The notes under the pieces were generated by a model, which was not told the DNA's origin, did not search any database, and saw only the letters and a list, made by a program, of their open reading frames with translations. A DNA stretch of 64,000 nucleotides from Vibrio ziniensis. GTDB lineage: Bacteria; Pseudomonadota; Gammaproteobacteria; Enterobacterales; Vibrionaceae. A program made the position numbers and the translations under genes. Location: contig NZ_CP049331.1 in the NCBI RefSeq assembly GCF_011064285.1, positions 1,922,001 through 1,986,000 on the forward strand, written 5' to 3'. This document shows, piece after piece, positions 53,381-63,941 of the stretch (position 1 is its first letter; every line of letters begins with the position of its first letter).

Positions 53381-54982
53381 CTAAGCAGCTTTACAGCTCA
53401 CCATCTTTGATTTCGCCAGTGTGCTGAAAACAAAGCACACTGCAATGAATGCTGCCGTAGAAGCTGCTAGAGAAGCTAGCACAGATAGAGTCATACCAAG
53501 AACAACGAAACCAACACAAGATACACCCGCAACAGCTAACGCATATGGAAGCTGAGTAGAAACGTGGTCAATGTGATTACAACGAGCACCTGTCGAAGAC
53601 AAAATCGTTGTATCTGAAATTGGTGAACAGTGGTCACCAAATACTGAACCCGCTAATACCGCACTTAACATTGGCAGCATTAAAGCGATTTCCGTTGCGC
53701 CAGCCATATCGCCTGCAATTGGTAACATGATACCGAACGTACCCCATGACGTACCTGTTGAGAACGCCATAATGCCTGACAGTAGGAACAAAATAACTGG
53801 CAGCCAGTGTGGGTCAATATTGCCTTGAGCTAGAGATGAAAGGTACGCGCCCGTTTTCATGTCACCGATAACTGAACCAATCGTCCATGCAAAAACAAGG
53901 ATTAAGATCGCACCAAACATCGACTTAGCGCCGATCCAAAGCGTACGTGCAATTTCAGTGATCGCGATACCTTGCTTAACTACGGTAAACATCGCAACAG
54001 CTAAACCCACTAAACCACCGTAAATCAGTGACGTACCAACATCGGTATTTTCAAACGCACCAAGTACATTGAACGACTTGCCATCGGCTACCAGTGCTTG
54101 TCCGCCTGTGTAAAGCATGGAACCGATGGTTGCAATGATAAGTAAAACGATAGGGTAAATAAGGTCTGACACCTTACCCTTTTCGCTTTCACGAATGTCA
54201 AGTTCATCGTTTAAATCACGCGCTTGTTCGTCATTCTCAGACATATCATCATCGAAACCTTGGCCCTGAGAAGCATTGATTTCGTGTTGGCGCATCTGAC
54301 CGATATCCATTTGGAACCAAACAACGGCGAACACCATTAATAGCGCAAATACCGCATAGAAGTTCATAGGAACCAAACGAAGGTAAGCACCAAGCGCAGA
54401 ATACTCAGTGATACCGTGTGATACTAGAATGCCACCAATGATGGTCATAATGTATGCACCCCAGCTGGAAGCTGGCATAACAACGCACATAGGTGCCGCT
54501 GTTGAATCTAGGATATAAGCTAGTTTAGCGCGTGAGACGTAAAAACGGTCAGTAACAGGGCGAGAAATTGAGCCAACCGCTAAGCTGTTGAAGTAGTCAT
54601 CAACAAAAATGAAAACACCTAAGAATGCAGCCAATAGCTTAGAACCACGCTTGCTTTTTACGCGAACCTGAGCCCATTCTGCAAATGCTCGAGTACCACC
54701 AGAAAGCGTCAATAACGCAGTCATCATACCCAACAGCAATAAGAAGCCAACTATACTCATGTTCCAAGTATTCAGACCGCCATCTTCAATGAAGACGTTT
54801 TTAACTTTCGTGCCGATATAACCAATCGCATCACCCACTGAATAATCAGCAAGCAATAAAGCGCCAAGTGCGATACCCATACCTAAAGAAACCAGTACGC
54901 GGCGAGTAATAATAGCGAGGCTCAACGCCACTAATGCTGGGATTAGCGACAAAGGAGACGATGCAAAATCTAATAAATTCAT
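53381..54982 (-). CDS. lysW: Lysine transporter LysW (NhaC superfamily)
   Basis: 533 residues with about eleven hydrophobic segments and a charged, disordered insert near residues 245-275 (DDDMSENDEQARD). The fold is that of NhaC Na+/H+ antiporters, and sequence alone would be named that. The lysine riboswitch directly upstream instead marks it as the predicted lysine importer LysW. I prefer ATG 54982; a TTG three codons upstream also fits, and both have weak ribosome sites, in keeping with leader control. Confidence 0.85.
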   Translation of the reverse strand: MNLLDFASSPLSLIPALVALSLAIITRRVLVSLGMGIALGALLLADYSVGDAIGYIGTKVKNVFIEDGGLNTWNMSIVGFLLLLGMMTALLTLSGGTRAFAEWAQVRVKSKRGSKLLAAFLGVFIFVDDYFNSLAVGSISRPVTDRFYVSRAKLAYILDSTAAPMCVVMPASSWGAYIMTIIGGILVSHGITEYSALGAYLRLVPMNFYAVFALLMVFAVVWFQMDIGQMRQHEINASQGQGFDDDMSENDEQARDLNDELDIRESEKGKVSDLIYPIVLLIIATIGSMLYTGGQALVADGKSFNVLGAFENTDVGTSLIYGGLVGLAVAMFTVVKQGIAITEIARTLWIGAKSMFGAILILVFAWTIGSVIGDMKTGAYLSSLAQGNIDPHWLPVILFLLSGIMAFSTGTSWGTFGIMLPIAGDMAGATEIALMLPMLSAVLAGSVFGDHCSPISDTTILSSTGARCNHIDHVSTQLPYALAVAGVSCVGFVVLGMTLSVLASLAASTAAFIAVCFVFSTLAKSKMVSCKAA

Positions 54983-55098
54983 GATCTTCAAAAACCAGTA
55001 ATATTTCGGTTAGAGATCTACTGCAGACAAATCACATCGAAAAAATCAATGCGATTAATGTTGAACTAAGCGAAAGGGAAGTGAACACTCCACCCAAC

Positions 55099-55278
55099 CC
55101 TACAGTAGCGCTCCATAGTTTAACAACAATATAGACTATGGCAGTGTTGCCCCTATTCGATGACAACCCCAGCTAGCAGCTTGATGGACTCACTAACTTC
55201 GGCGATATGGCCTTTCTCCAGTATTCATTGGCATCACCCCAATACTGGATACTATTCAATATCGCTCCTCTACGTCGG
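55099..55278 (-). ncRNA. Lysine riboswitch (L-box)
   Basis: On the minus strand the L-box blocks appear in order: GACGTAGAGGAGCG, GGGGTGATGCC, GAGAAAGGC, ATCGCCGAAG, AGCTGGGGTTGTCATC, GGGGCAACACTGCCA and GGAGCGCTACTGTAG closing P1. It ends about 115 bases before the transporter start. An obvious intrinsic terminator is not visible after it, so control may be translational. Confidence 0.93.
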
Positions 55279-55678
55279 AGATAAGAAATTTCTTACACAA
55301 TCTAAATTGTGTAATTATTAAACACACTCCGCTTTAGGTGGCGCTTATTGTACTTAACAAATTCATCAATGCAACATTGAATTTGATTTTCGTTACATCT
55401 GAAATTGAATACAGCGTGAATGTAATTTCATAATAAACATGTATAAAGGGACTATTCTTTACAACAATAATTGATTACGTTCATTCAAGTAACCTGACGA
55501 TTTAAATCTAATATGCTTTCTCGCTTTATAGAGTTTTAGTTTATCAGAAAAACTAAAACTCTATAAAATGGGATGATTTTTTTATTATTTACACTATTAT
55601 TACGTTAATCATATTGTCAGAATAAATAAGTCAGTTTAGTATTGGCTCGTTAATTATTTAATTAAACAGGATTAAGAA
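55279..55678. other. AT-rich region upstream of hns
   Basis: About 400 bp, strongly AT-rich with many A and T tracts, as expected for an intrinsically curved, autoregulated hns promoter. Contains the long inverted repeat listed separately. The lysW promoter should be at its left edge. Confidence 0.5.
55525..55567. repeat. 18-bp perfect inverted repeat upstream of hns
   Basis: Arms TTTATAGAGTTTTAGTTT (55525-55542) and its exact complement (55550-55567) around a 7-base loop, 111 bp before the hns ATG. No T-run follows directly on either strand, so it is not a standard terminator. Confidence 0.9.
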
Positions 55679-56089
55679 ATGTCGGAAATCACTAAAACTC
55701 TATTAAATATTCGTAGTCTACGTGCATTTTCACGCGATCTAACTTTAGAGCAACTTGAAGAAGCGCTTGATAAATTAACGATCGTTGTAGAAGAGCGCAG
55801 AGAATCTGAAGAACAAGAGCAAGCAGCTCAAGCTGAACAAGAAGCAAAATTAGCAGCAATTGCTGAACAAATTGCTAGCGAAGGTATCGATATTGAAGCA
55901 TTAATGTCGGCACTAGCAGGTGAAACTAAATCTAAATCAAAAGCGAAGGGTAAACGCGCACCTCGTCCAGCGAAATATAAATACATGGACAATGGCGTTG
56001 AAAAAACATGGACAGGCCAAGGCCGCACACCTTCAGCAATTCAAAAAGCTTTAGATGAAGGCAAACCTCTAGAACAATTCGAAATTTAA
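55679..56089 (+). CDS. hns: Histone-like nucleoid-structuring protein H-NS (VicH)
   Basis: 136 residues. N-terminal coiled-coil oligomerisation region (about 1-65), linker rich in Lys and Ser, and C-terminal DNA-binding domain with TWTGQGRTPSAIQKAL (about residues 108-123), the AT-hook-like loop of H-NS. It silences AT-rich, often horizontally acquired, DNA. AGGA is well placed before ATG. Confidence 0.96.
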   Translation: MSEITKTLLNIRSLRAFSRDLTLEQLEEALDKLTIVVEERRESEEQEQAAQAEQEAKLAAIAEQIASEGIDIEALMSALAGETKSKSKAKGKRAPRPAKYKYMDNGVEKTWTGQGRTPSAIQKALDEGKPLEQFEI

Positions 56090-56106
56090 TTTTCTAGTTT
56101 TCTGAA

Positions 56107-56132
56107 AAAGGCTCCGAATAAGGAGCCTTTTT
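56107..56132 (+). terminator. Terminator of hns
   Basis: AAAGGCTCC / GGAGCCTTT stem with Ts, 17 bases past the stop. Confidence 0.92.
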
Positions 56133-56182
56133 TATTAACGTTATTCAGTCTAATCAAAAGTTCATTGCAATTATGAATTGAT

Positions 56183-57487
56183 TTATCTTTCCCAGTATGC
56201 TTCTTCTAAACTATCTTCACGCTCAGGAAGACCACGAGATAAACGTGGAGAATGCTGAGCTAGCACTTCGTAACTTACACGGTTTGCATATTTACAAACT
56301 TGTGAGAAAGATGAATATGTTAAGAAATTATGCTGATGTTTACTTGAGTTTGGCACATTACCTTTGTGGTATTTATTTGCTGCCATATCATGAAGCAGTG
56401 CTGATAAAGCAGCATCGCCTGCCCCATTGGTATTCGTAATTTTCTCTGGCCCCCCCATATATGGAGATATATGAGAATAAACTCGAGTCGGATTTTCGCA
56501 GCTATTTTTGGTTGCAGGTCTACTAAATTCAAAGCGATTAAACTCAGGTATTGAACCCGGTAATAATGGTAAAGAAGTCTCTCTTTTACTTTCTTCTTCG
56601 GTATAACCAGCCATATATAAACCAACAGGACCTGCAGTACATAAAACTAAATCAACCCAATCTAACGCTTTATCTGATGCCATTAAAGGATCAGTTTCTT
56701 TGGTTAATGCTTCCGCTTCGTCTTCATTCATTGCAACAACTGAAACATGATCTCGTAAGAATTGCTGCCAATATAGAGGATCATCTTGAATAACGAATTT
56801 CGTTCCTAGTGTTAATACCACTGGCACGTCATATTTCTTTGCATATTCTATTGCGCGCATTGTGGCTTGTGGCATCGGATCACCATCTTTACAGCGAACT
56901 AAATATGCAGTAATCACCAAAGCAGAGGCATTCTTAAATATTTTCTCAGGAATACTGTCTGGGTGAAGTTTATTCATTTGACCTTCACTAATTGCAAAAG
57001 TTCGTTCTCCGTCTTCTGTAATTAATGCAAAGCAACGCCCAATCGCACCATCAACACCTTGCAGATAATTTAAATCCACACGACTAGATGTATTACATAA
57101 ATAGCGATAACCGTAGCTGCCAATTTTAATATCTTGGCTCATTACACCGAGAAGCGTAGAACGATCATCTGCTAGCACAGAATAATTGTGCAATGTATTT
57201 CCTATGGTTCCGCCAGCAAATTCATTTTTGATCAGTCCGTTTTGCTTTAGCTCGTTATACAAAGCTTCAGCAGTTTGGTCATCTATGACTAATGAATGTC
57301 CTTTGCTTAATCCAAAACGTTCAATAAGTTCAGAATCCACTCTTGCTTCAATATCAACCAGTGTCTGATCAATACCAATAATGTGTGTGCGCGATAACTT
57401 CTTATTATCTTGCGCTTGGATAACTAATGGATCACGTGCATTGACTGGAAAGTAATGCTTTGACTTACGTTGGCCAGGAAATTTCAT
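56183..57487 (-). CDS. gsk: Inosine-guanosine kinase Gsk
   Basis: 434 residues from ATG 57487 (MKFPGQRKSKHYFPVNARDP), matching the E. coli start; an upstream extension is not supported. Ribokinase/PfkB family with anion-hole motif TNGAGDAALSALLHD near the C-terminus and GGTIGNTLHNYSVLADDRS near the N-terminus. It salvages inosine and guanosine, complementing purR and purB in this window. Confidence 0.95.
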   Translation of the reverse strand: MKFPGQRKSKHYFPVNARDPLVIQAQDNKKLSRTHIIGIDQTLVDIEARVDSELIERFGLSKGHSLVIDDQTAEALYNELKQNGLIKNEFAGGTIGNTLHNYSVLADDRSTLLGVMSQDIKIGSYGYRYLCNTSSRVDLNYLQGVDGAIGRCFALITEDGERTFAISEGQMNKLHPDSIPEKIFKNASALVITAYLVRCKDGDPMPQATMRAIEYAKKYDVPVVLTLGTKFVIQDDPLYWQQFLRDHVSVVAMNEDEAEALTKETDPLMASDKALDWVDLVLCTAGPVGLYMAGYTEEESKRETSLPLLPGSIPEFNRFEFSRPATKNSCENPTRVYSHISPYMGGPEKITNTNGAGDAALSALLHDMAANKYHKGNVPNSSKHQHNFLTYSSFSQVCKYANRVSYEVLAQHSPRLSRGLPEREDSLEEAYWER

Positions 57488-57772
57488 AACGTTTAAATAG
57501 GTGCGTGAGAAGAAAAGAGCCGGAATTTTACCTTGCGTGTAATAAGGCAGCAACTCAACTAAAGATAGCAAACGTTTTCGTTTAAAAGTTTTTTACACAA
57601 CTCTTTTTTACAACGATAGTAGATAACGATTACATTTCCATTTAGCGTATCAATAAACCGAGATTGCTGTTTAATTGCACCAATTTAGAAGTGTGATTGC
57701 AGTCTCGGATCTGTCCTCAAAAAAGTCTTTCTGTTAGAATCTGCGTCCAAGTCAATCAAGTGGTATTAAGTC

Positions 57773-58897
57773 ATGTCAGATAACCGCAACGCAAACAGCC
57801 AAAAGAAAGTCATTGTAGGCATGTCAGGTGGCGTTGATTCTTCCGTTTCAGCATATCTTCTTCAACAGCAAGGCTACCAGGTAGAAGGCCTTTTCATGAA
57901 GAACTGGGAAGAAGATGATAACGAAGAATATTGTACAGCAGCAGAAGATCTTGCTGATGCTCAAGCTGTCTGTGACAAACTTGGTATCCATTTACACACT
58001 ATTAATTTCGCTGCGGAATACTGGGACAATGTGTTCGAATATTTCCTAGAAGAATACAAAGCGGGCCGCACTCCGAACCCAGATATCCTTTGTAACAAAG
58101 AAATTAAGTTCAAAGCATTTTTAGAGTTTGCAGATGAAGTGTTAGATGCAGACTACATTGCTATGGGCCACTACGTTCGTCGCACCTTTACAGAAGACGG
58201 TGAAAAGCCACAAATGCTACGCGGTAAGGACAACAACAAAGACCAGAGCTACTTCTTATATACTCTGAGCCACGAGCAAGTTGCACGAAGCTTATTCCCT
58301 GTTGGGGAACTGGAAAAGCCAGAAGTTCGACGTATTGCGGAAGAACAAGGTTTAATCACAGCGAAGAAAAAAGATTCAACTGGTATCTGTTTTATCGGTG
58401 AGCGCAAATTTACAGACTTCTTATCTCGCTATTTACCTGCTCAACCGGGTAAAATCGAAACTCCTGAAGGAAACGTTATTGGTGAACATCAAGGCCTTAT
58501 GTACCACACATTAGGTCAACGTAAAGGCTTACATATTGGTGGTCAAAAAGGCGGCGGTGGTAATGAAGACCCATGGTACGTAGCAGAGAAAGATCTCAAA
58601 CGTAACGTGCTTATCGCAGTGCAAGGTGCAGACCATCCGTTATTGAAGTCTTATGGCTTGATGGCATCGCAACTACACTGGGTAGATCGTACTCCGGTTA
58701 AAGAGGCGTTCCGTTGCTCAGTGAAGACACGTTACCGTCAAACTGACATCCCTTGTACTGTTATCCCTGTTGATGACAACAACATCAAGGTAATGTTTGA
58801 TGACCCACAAGTAGCCGTTACCCCAGGACAGTCTGCTGTTTTCTACCAAGGCGAAGTATGTCTAGGTGGCGGCATTATTGAACAACGTATTTGTTAG
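57773..58897 (+). CDS. mnmA: tRNA-specific 2-thiouridylase MnmA
   Basis: 374 residues. PP-loop [12 protein letters not shown] (about 17-28), catalytic Cys in [12 protein letters not shown] (about residue 104) and second Cys in [13 protein letters not shown] (about 201). It thiolates U34 of tRNAs for Glu, Gln and Lys. It is followed by hflD and purB as in E. coli. Confidence 0.97.
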   Translation: MSDNRNANSQKKVIVGMSGGVDSSVSAYLLQQQGYQVEGLFMKNWEEDDNEEYCTAAEDLADAQAVCDKLGIHLHTINFAAEYWDNVFEYFLEEYKAGRTPNPDILCNKEIKFKAFLEFADEVLDADYIAMGHYVRRTFTEDGEKPQMLRGKDNNKDQSYFLYTLSHEQVARSLFPVGELEKPEVRRIAEEQGLITAKKKDSTGICFIGERKFTDFLSRYLPAQPGKIETPEGNVIGEHQGLMYHTLGQRKGLHIGGQKGGGGNEDPWYVAEKDLKRNVLIAVQGADHPLLKSYGLMASQLHWVDRTPVKEAFRCSVKTRYRQTDIPCTVIPVDDNNIKVMFDDPQVAVTPGQSAVFYQGEVCLGGGIIEQRIC

Positions 58898-58922
58898 GGT
58901 CTGTGACCAAAGGAGTATTTAC

Positions 58923-59540
58923 GTGGCTAACACAATTTATGACCGAACGATCGCATTTGCAGGAATTTGCCAAGCTGTCGCTTTAGTGCAAAAAGTAGCG
59001 AAAGACGGTTACTGTGATTCAGACGCGTTTGAAACTTCACTGCGAGCTATTTTGTCGACCAATCCAAGTAACACTATTAGTGTATTTGGTAACGAAGCTG
59101 ATTTGAAAGTTGGCCTTGAATGTCTCGTTAATGGTATTGATAGCACGCCAACAGGCAGTGCTATCACTCGCTATATTATTAGCTTGTTAGCTCTAGAGCG
59201 TAAGCTTACTAACCGCAGAGATGCCATGTCTCAACTTGGCGATCGTATCCAAATGATTGAACGTCAAGTAGAACATTTTGATTTGCTTGATGAACAGATG
59301 ATCAGTAACTTGGCGAGTGTGTACCTAGATGTGATTAGCCCTATTGGCCCTCGCATCCAAGTAGCAGGCACCCCAACGGTATTGCAGCAAACATCTAACC
59401 AACAAAAAGTACGTGCGCTACTATTATCTGGTATTCGTTGCGCAGTTCTTTGGCGCCAAGTAGGCGGTCGACGTCTCCACCTTGTTTTCGGACGTAAAAA
59501 AATGGTGGATCAAGCCAAGATTCTACTGGCCAGAATGTAA
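58923..59540 (+). CDS. hflD: High-frequency lysogenization protein HflD homolog
   Basis: 205 residues from GTG 58923, which has AAAGGAG upstream and gives [23 protein letters not shown], aligned with E. coli HflD. A longer frame begins inside mnmA and is rejected. HflD is a peripheral membrane protein of obscure normal function, known from its effect on lambda CII. Conserved mnmA-hflD-purB order. Confidence 0.95.
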   Translation: MANTIYDRTIAFAGICQAVALVQKVAKDGYCDSDAFETSLRAILSTNPSNTISVFGNEADLKVGLECLVNGIDSTPTGSAITRYIISLLALERKLTNRRDAMSQLGDRIQMIERQVEHFDLLDEQMISNLASVYLDVISPIGPRIQVAGTPTVLQQTSNQQKVRALLLSGIRCAVLWRQVGGRRLHLVFGRKKMVDQAKILLARM

Positions 59541-59543
59541 TCG

Positions 59544-59573
59544 TTAGCTCGCACAATGCGAGCTAATTTTTTT
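59544..59573 (+). terminator. Terminator after hflD
   Basis: Ten-bp stem TTAGCTCGCA / TGCGAGCTAA and T7; separates mnmA-hflD from purB. Confidence 0.93.
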
Positions 59574-59600
59574 GCTCCACATTTTCGAGTAGAACAAACC

Positions 59601-59620
59601 TTGCGCAAACGTTTGCGCAA
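59601..59620. promoter_or_regulatory. PurR operator of purB
   Basis: Perfect 20-bp palindrome TTGCGCAAACGTTTGCGCAA, whose core at 59603-59618 matches the PurR consensus ACGCAAACGTTTGCGT except for the outermost base pair. It ends five bases before the -35 box of the purB promoter. purR is encoded at 20831-21838. Confidence 0.93.
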
Positions 59621-59625
59621 TATTC

Positions 59626-59654
59626 GTGACAATTGCCAATGATACTGGTATAAA
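59626..59654 (+). promoter_or_regulatory. purB promoter
   Basis: -35 GTGACA (59626-59631), 17-base spacer, extended -10 TGGTATAAA (TATAAA at 59649-59654). Predicted start about 59661, 30 bases before ATG. Confidence 0.7.
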
Positions 59655-59669
59655 GCACACGAAATTTAG

Positions 59670-61061
<1,392 letters not shown>

Positions 61062-61079
61062 GCTGTTATTAGAATAATT

Positions 61080-61103
61080 AAGGGAGGCTCTGCCTCCCTT
61101 TTA
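61080..61103. terminator. Bidirectional terminator purB / DUF3833 gene
   Basis: AAGGGAGGC / GCCTCCCTT stem, 3-base loop, T-rich flank, between convergent stops. Confidence 0.9.
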
Positions 61104-61116
61104 ATTTGCCATGCGT

Positions 61117-61650
61117 TTATTTATTGACTCTTTCGAAGAACAGCGTTACCTGCCCCACTTCAATACCAAATTTTTTAATCTTGGTGATGTTAAAAACCCG
61201 AGTCTCATCGTGTCTGTATAGCCAATCATCAAAAGTGACTTCAACTTCACCATCGTCTGTTTTTAACAAAAAGTCATACTGCCACTGAAGTGCGTTGCCC
61301 ACTTCCTGCCCTACAGCATCACCAATCACATCATCGGCACGTCCAATATAAAAACCGTTTGAAGAGCGTTGAATAGCCCACACTCGTTGGCTCTGTTCAC
61401 CATCGGCAAAGATAAAATCTTCCGTCAGTGTTAGCGTATTACCCAGCACCTTTCCCTCTATGTCGACTTCAAAACGCCGAGTCTGTTTATCGGTGTAATC
61501 TTGCACCATACCCCAAGCTTTGGTTGTACCGTTGAAGTAACCAAACAAGTCAAAATTAGGCTCATTTTGCTTATAATCCGCAAGCTCGGCACTGCAACCA
61601 ACCAATGTAGCCAACAGTACCGTATAGAAAAACATTCTGATCGGTTTCAT
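61117..61650 (-). CDS. DUF3833 lipoprotein
   Basis: 177 residues with lipobox LVGC at 16-19, so a predicted lipoprotein. The mature part (DLFGYFNGTTKAWGMVQDY through VTFDDWLYRHDETRVFN) is the DUF3833 domain. Unknown function. Last gene of the cfa cluster; ATG overlaps the preceding stop by four bases. Confidence 0.85.
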   Translation of the reverse strand: MKPIRMFFYTVLLATLVGCSAELADYKQNEPNFDLFGYFNGTTKAWGMVQDYTDKQTRRFEVDIEGKVLGNTLTLTEDFIFADGEQSQRVWAIQRSSNGFYIGRADDVIGDAVGQEVGNALQWQYDFLLKTDDGEVEVTFDDWLYRHDETRVFNITKIKKFGIEVGQVTLFFERVNK

Positions 61651-62222
61651 GGTCTGTTCATCCCTAACAATTGCTCTCTCAAATGCTGATATTCCGTCTT
61701 AGGCGACAGCCAAATCGCCAAAAATGCATCGTTGAGCGACTCATCTGAAATTGTACCCACCACTTGTTGCTCTCCATTTTGGGCAATGTAGGTAAACTCT
61801 CCTGCACTTCCATCAGTGACGTAAACCAACTTCTCTCCTGTTTTTACACTGGGGAATATTGTGTTGAGTGTCGGAATCCAGACATCAATTTCACCTTGGC
61901 TATAACCTTGTTTTTGCCACTGTTCTTCAGTCGCTTCTATTAATTGTTTGTTACTGATGTCTCTCATATACCGAATTTCAAGCGCGACTGGATGAGGAGA
62001 AATATCCCCGACCTGCTGATACACACCATTGGGCGAACGAAGCTGAGAAGAGTAAATATCGAGCCACAACCATGATAAGGTCGCCTGCCCGACAATTGGC
62101 CATTGTTGCCACTGACCCATCACCTCTTTTGAAAGACCCGCCGAGTTTGCGCTAGCGCTGACGAGTACTGTTTGCATCAGGAGTGCTGACGTCAGAAGCA
62201 TTGTTCGAAGTTGAGTAATCAT
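61647..62222 (-). CDS. Chalcone isomerase-like periplasmic protein
   Basis: 191 residues with a signal peptide (about 1-26) and a chalcone-isomerase-like fold (VGQATLSWLWLDIYSSQLR, LEIRYMRDISNKQLIEAT). Bacterial members of this fold bind fatty acids rather than flavonoids, which fits a cluster that modifies membrane lipids. ATG 62222 has GAGGA nine bases upstream, so the 71-bp overlap with the preceding gene seems real. Confidence 0.82.
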   Translation of the reverse strand: MITQLRTMLLTSALLMQTVLVSASANSAGLSKEVMGQWQQWPIVGQATLSWLWLDIYSSQLRSPNGVYQQVGDISPHPVALEIRYMRDISNKQLIEATEEQWQKQGYSQGEIDVWIPTLNTIFPSVKTGEKLVYVTDGSAGEFTYIAQNGEQQVVGTISDESLNDAFLAIWLSPKTEYQHLREQLLGMNRP

Positions 62223-62697
62223 TAGTAAACATCCTCATGATTAACCAAGTTACACCACACCATTGCAGGGCAATAAACAACAAAGCCCCAGCCAGAGGTA
62301 ATGAAAATTCAACAGCTGAAAATCGATATCCAGCCCAATAGCTTAGTGCTCCACCTAAGCCAACCAAAAACATGACCCAAACTTTCGGGTATTGCGCTAA
62401 TTTAGGCACCCACTCTCTTGCATACCAGACGAATACAAACCAAAGCACCGCTAGCCATAAGGGGACGTGGGCGCTTTTGAACACTAGCAACCCTACTGCG
62501 CTGTTAAACGAGTCGAGTGCGACTCCTCCAATCCCCAGCAGAAGAATTTTGCCTATGTCCTCTTGCCTGCTATATGCCGCGTAACACAACGTGACCACAC
62601 CGAACCCCAAAGTCAGCCACTGCCAGCTCTCTTGTCCTAGCACCGCCAGAAACCAGATGAGCTGGAACCAGAGTGAAACGACAAATAGGCGGTTCAA
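62152..62697 (-). CDS. DUF2878 membrane protein
   Basis: 181 residues with about five or six hydrophobic segments and a polar, Ser/Asn-rich tail of about 25 residues that overlaps the start of the next gene. DUF2878 has no known activity but regularly neighbours cfa and DUF3833 in Vibrio and Shewanella. Begins two bases after the cfa stop. Confidence 0.82.
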   Translation of the reverse strand: MNRLFVVSLWFQLIWFLAVLGQESWQWLTLGFGVVTLCYAAYSRQEDIGKILLLGIGGVALDSFNSAVGLLVFKSAHVPLWLAVLWFVFVWYAREWVPKLAQYPKVWVMFLVGLGGALSYWAGYRFSAVEFSLPLAGALLFIALQWCGVTWLIMRMFTNDYSTSNNASDVSTPDANSTRQR

Positions 62698-62699
62698 AA

Positions 62700-63941
62700 T
62701 TAGCCTCGTTGAAGCGTCATGTGGATTGTGCTTATAGATCGTGCATTAAAGCCGCCCTCGCAATAGCAGAAGTAATAACGCCACATACGAATAAAACGTT
62801 CGTCATACCCCAAGAGTGATACTTGCTCTAAAGACTGTTCAAAGCGCAATCGCCAATCTTTTAACGTCTGGGCATAATCCAAACCCATGTCGAACACATC
62901 TCTGGTTATAAAATCACTGTACTGTGTAGCCGTTTGAGTGAGAACCGTCACCGATGGTAAGAAGCCGCCCGGAAAGATGTATTTCTGAATAAAATCAACG
63001 TTATTGCTGTAATAATCATAACGTTGGTCTGCGATAGTTATCGCCTGTATTGCCATCAGTCCTTTCGGCTTCAAAAGTGACTGACACTTTTTGATGTATG
63101 ACTTGAGATATTGTTTCCCAACCGCTTCAATCATCTCAATTGACACCAATTTGTCGTACTGCCCTTCCAACAAACGATAGTCTTTTTTTAGCAAGGTGAC
63201 ACGGTCACCTAATCCAGCTCGTTCTATTTGCTCTTTCGCATAACTGAATTGTTCTTCAGATATGGTGGTAGTAGTAACCTTACAACCATAGGTTTGTGCC
63301 ATGTATATCGCCATCGCCCCCCAACCCGTGCCAATTTCTATCACGTGGTCAGTTGGTTGGAGTTCTAACTGCTGACAGAGACGATCCATTTTATTGAGCT
63401 GAGCTTGCTCTAGAGAGTCATTTGGCGAGGTGTATAAAGCACTTGAATAGAGCATTCTTTTATCAAGAAAGGTTTTATACAGCTCGTTGCCCAGATCGTA
63501 ATGCGCTTCGATGTTTTCTTTGGCTTGATCGATAGAGTTTCGATTAAACCAGTGTCCCAATTTATACGCCCATTGAGTCAACCAACTGCTGCGTTTTTCA
63601 ATTCTGTCCAACGCAGTCATGTTTCTTGCCATCAACTCCATTAATGCCGTTAAGTTAGGGCTATCCCACCAGCCGTCCATATACGCTTCTGCCGCTGCAA
63701 TGCTGCCACCTTTCAATAGGCGAGCATAAAAATCTGGATGTTTAACCCAAATAACCCCATGTGGCTCGTCTTGTTTTTTATGACCAAAGTTTTGCTGATT
63801 TGAGGTCTGTTCGGTAAAAGACTCCACAATCGTTAAACTACCAACATCCAAGTACTGCAAACATTTAAATGCAACGTTACGAGCACTTTTCTGCCACGCA
63901 GATAAGCTGATTGGCATATCCATGGAAGTCACATTTAGCAT
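62700..63941 (-). CDS. cfa: Cyclopropane-fatty-acyl-phospholipid synthase family methyltransferase
   Basis: 413 residues. SAM-binding motif I VIEIGTGWGAMAIYMAQ (about 195-211) and catalytic-region features (QAITIADQRYDYY, FIQKYIFPGG, CEGGF) of Cfa enzymes, which methylate double bonds of membrane phospholipid acyl chains. The neighbours (DUF2878, chalcone-isomerase-like, DUF3833) are those seen with ECF sigma factor/ChrR photo-oxidative stress loci; a related reaction on unsaturated lipids is therefore possible. ATG with AAGGAG upstream; further operon genes would lie beyond the right edge. Confidence 0.9.
   Translation of the reverse strand: MLNVTSMDMPISLSAWQKSARNVAFKCLQYLDVGSLTIVESFTEQTSNQQNFGHKKQDEPHGVIWVKHPDFYARLLKGGSIAAAEAYMDGWWDSPNLTALMELMARNMTALDRIEKRSSWLTQWAYKLGHWFNRNSIDQAKENIEAHYDLGNELYKTFLDKRMLYSSALYTSPNDSLEQAQLNKMDRLCQQLELQPTDHVIEIGTGWGAMAIYMAQTYGCKVTTTTISEEQFSYAKEQIERAGLGDRVTLLKKDYRLLEGQYDKLVSIEMIEAVGKQYLKSYIKKCQSLLKPKGLMAIQAITIADQRYDYYSNNVDFIQKYIFPGGFLPSVTVLTQTATQYSDFITRDVFDMGLDYAQTLKDWRLRFEQSLEQVSLLGYDERFIRMWRYYFCYCEGGFNARSISTIHMTLQRG

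Noticed and set aside
53381..54991. NhaC sodium/proton antiporter as final name
   Set aside because: The family call is right, but the lysine riboswitch upstream argues for lysine transport.
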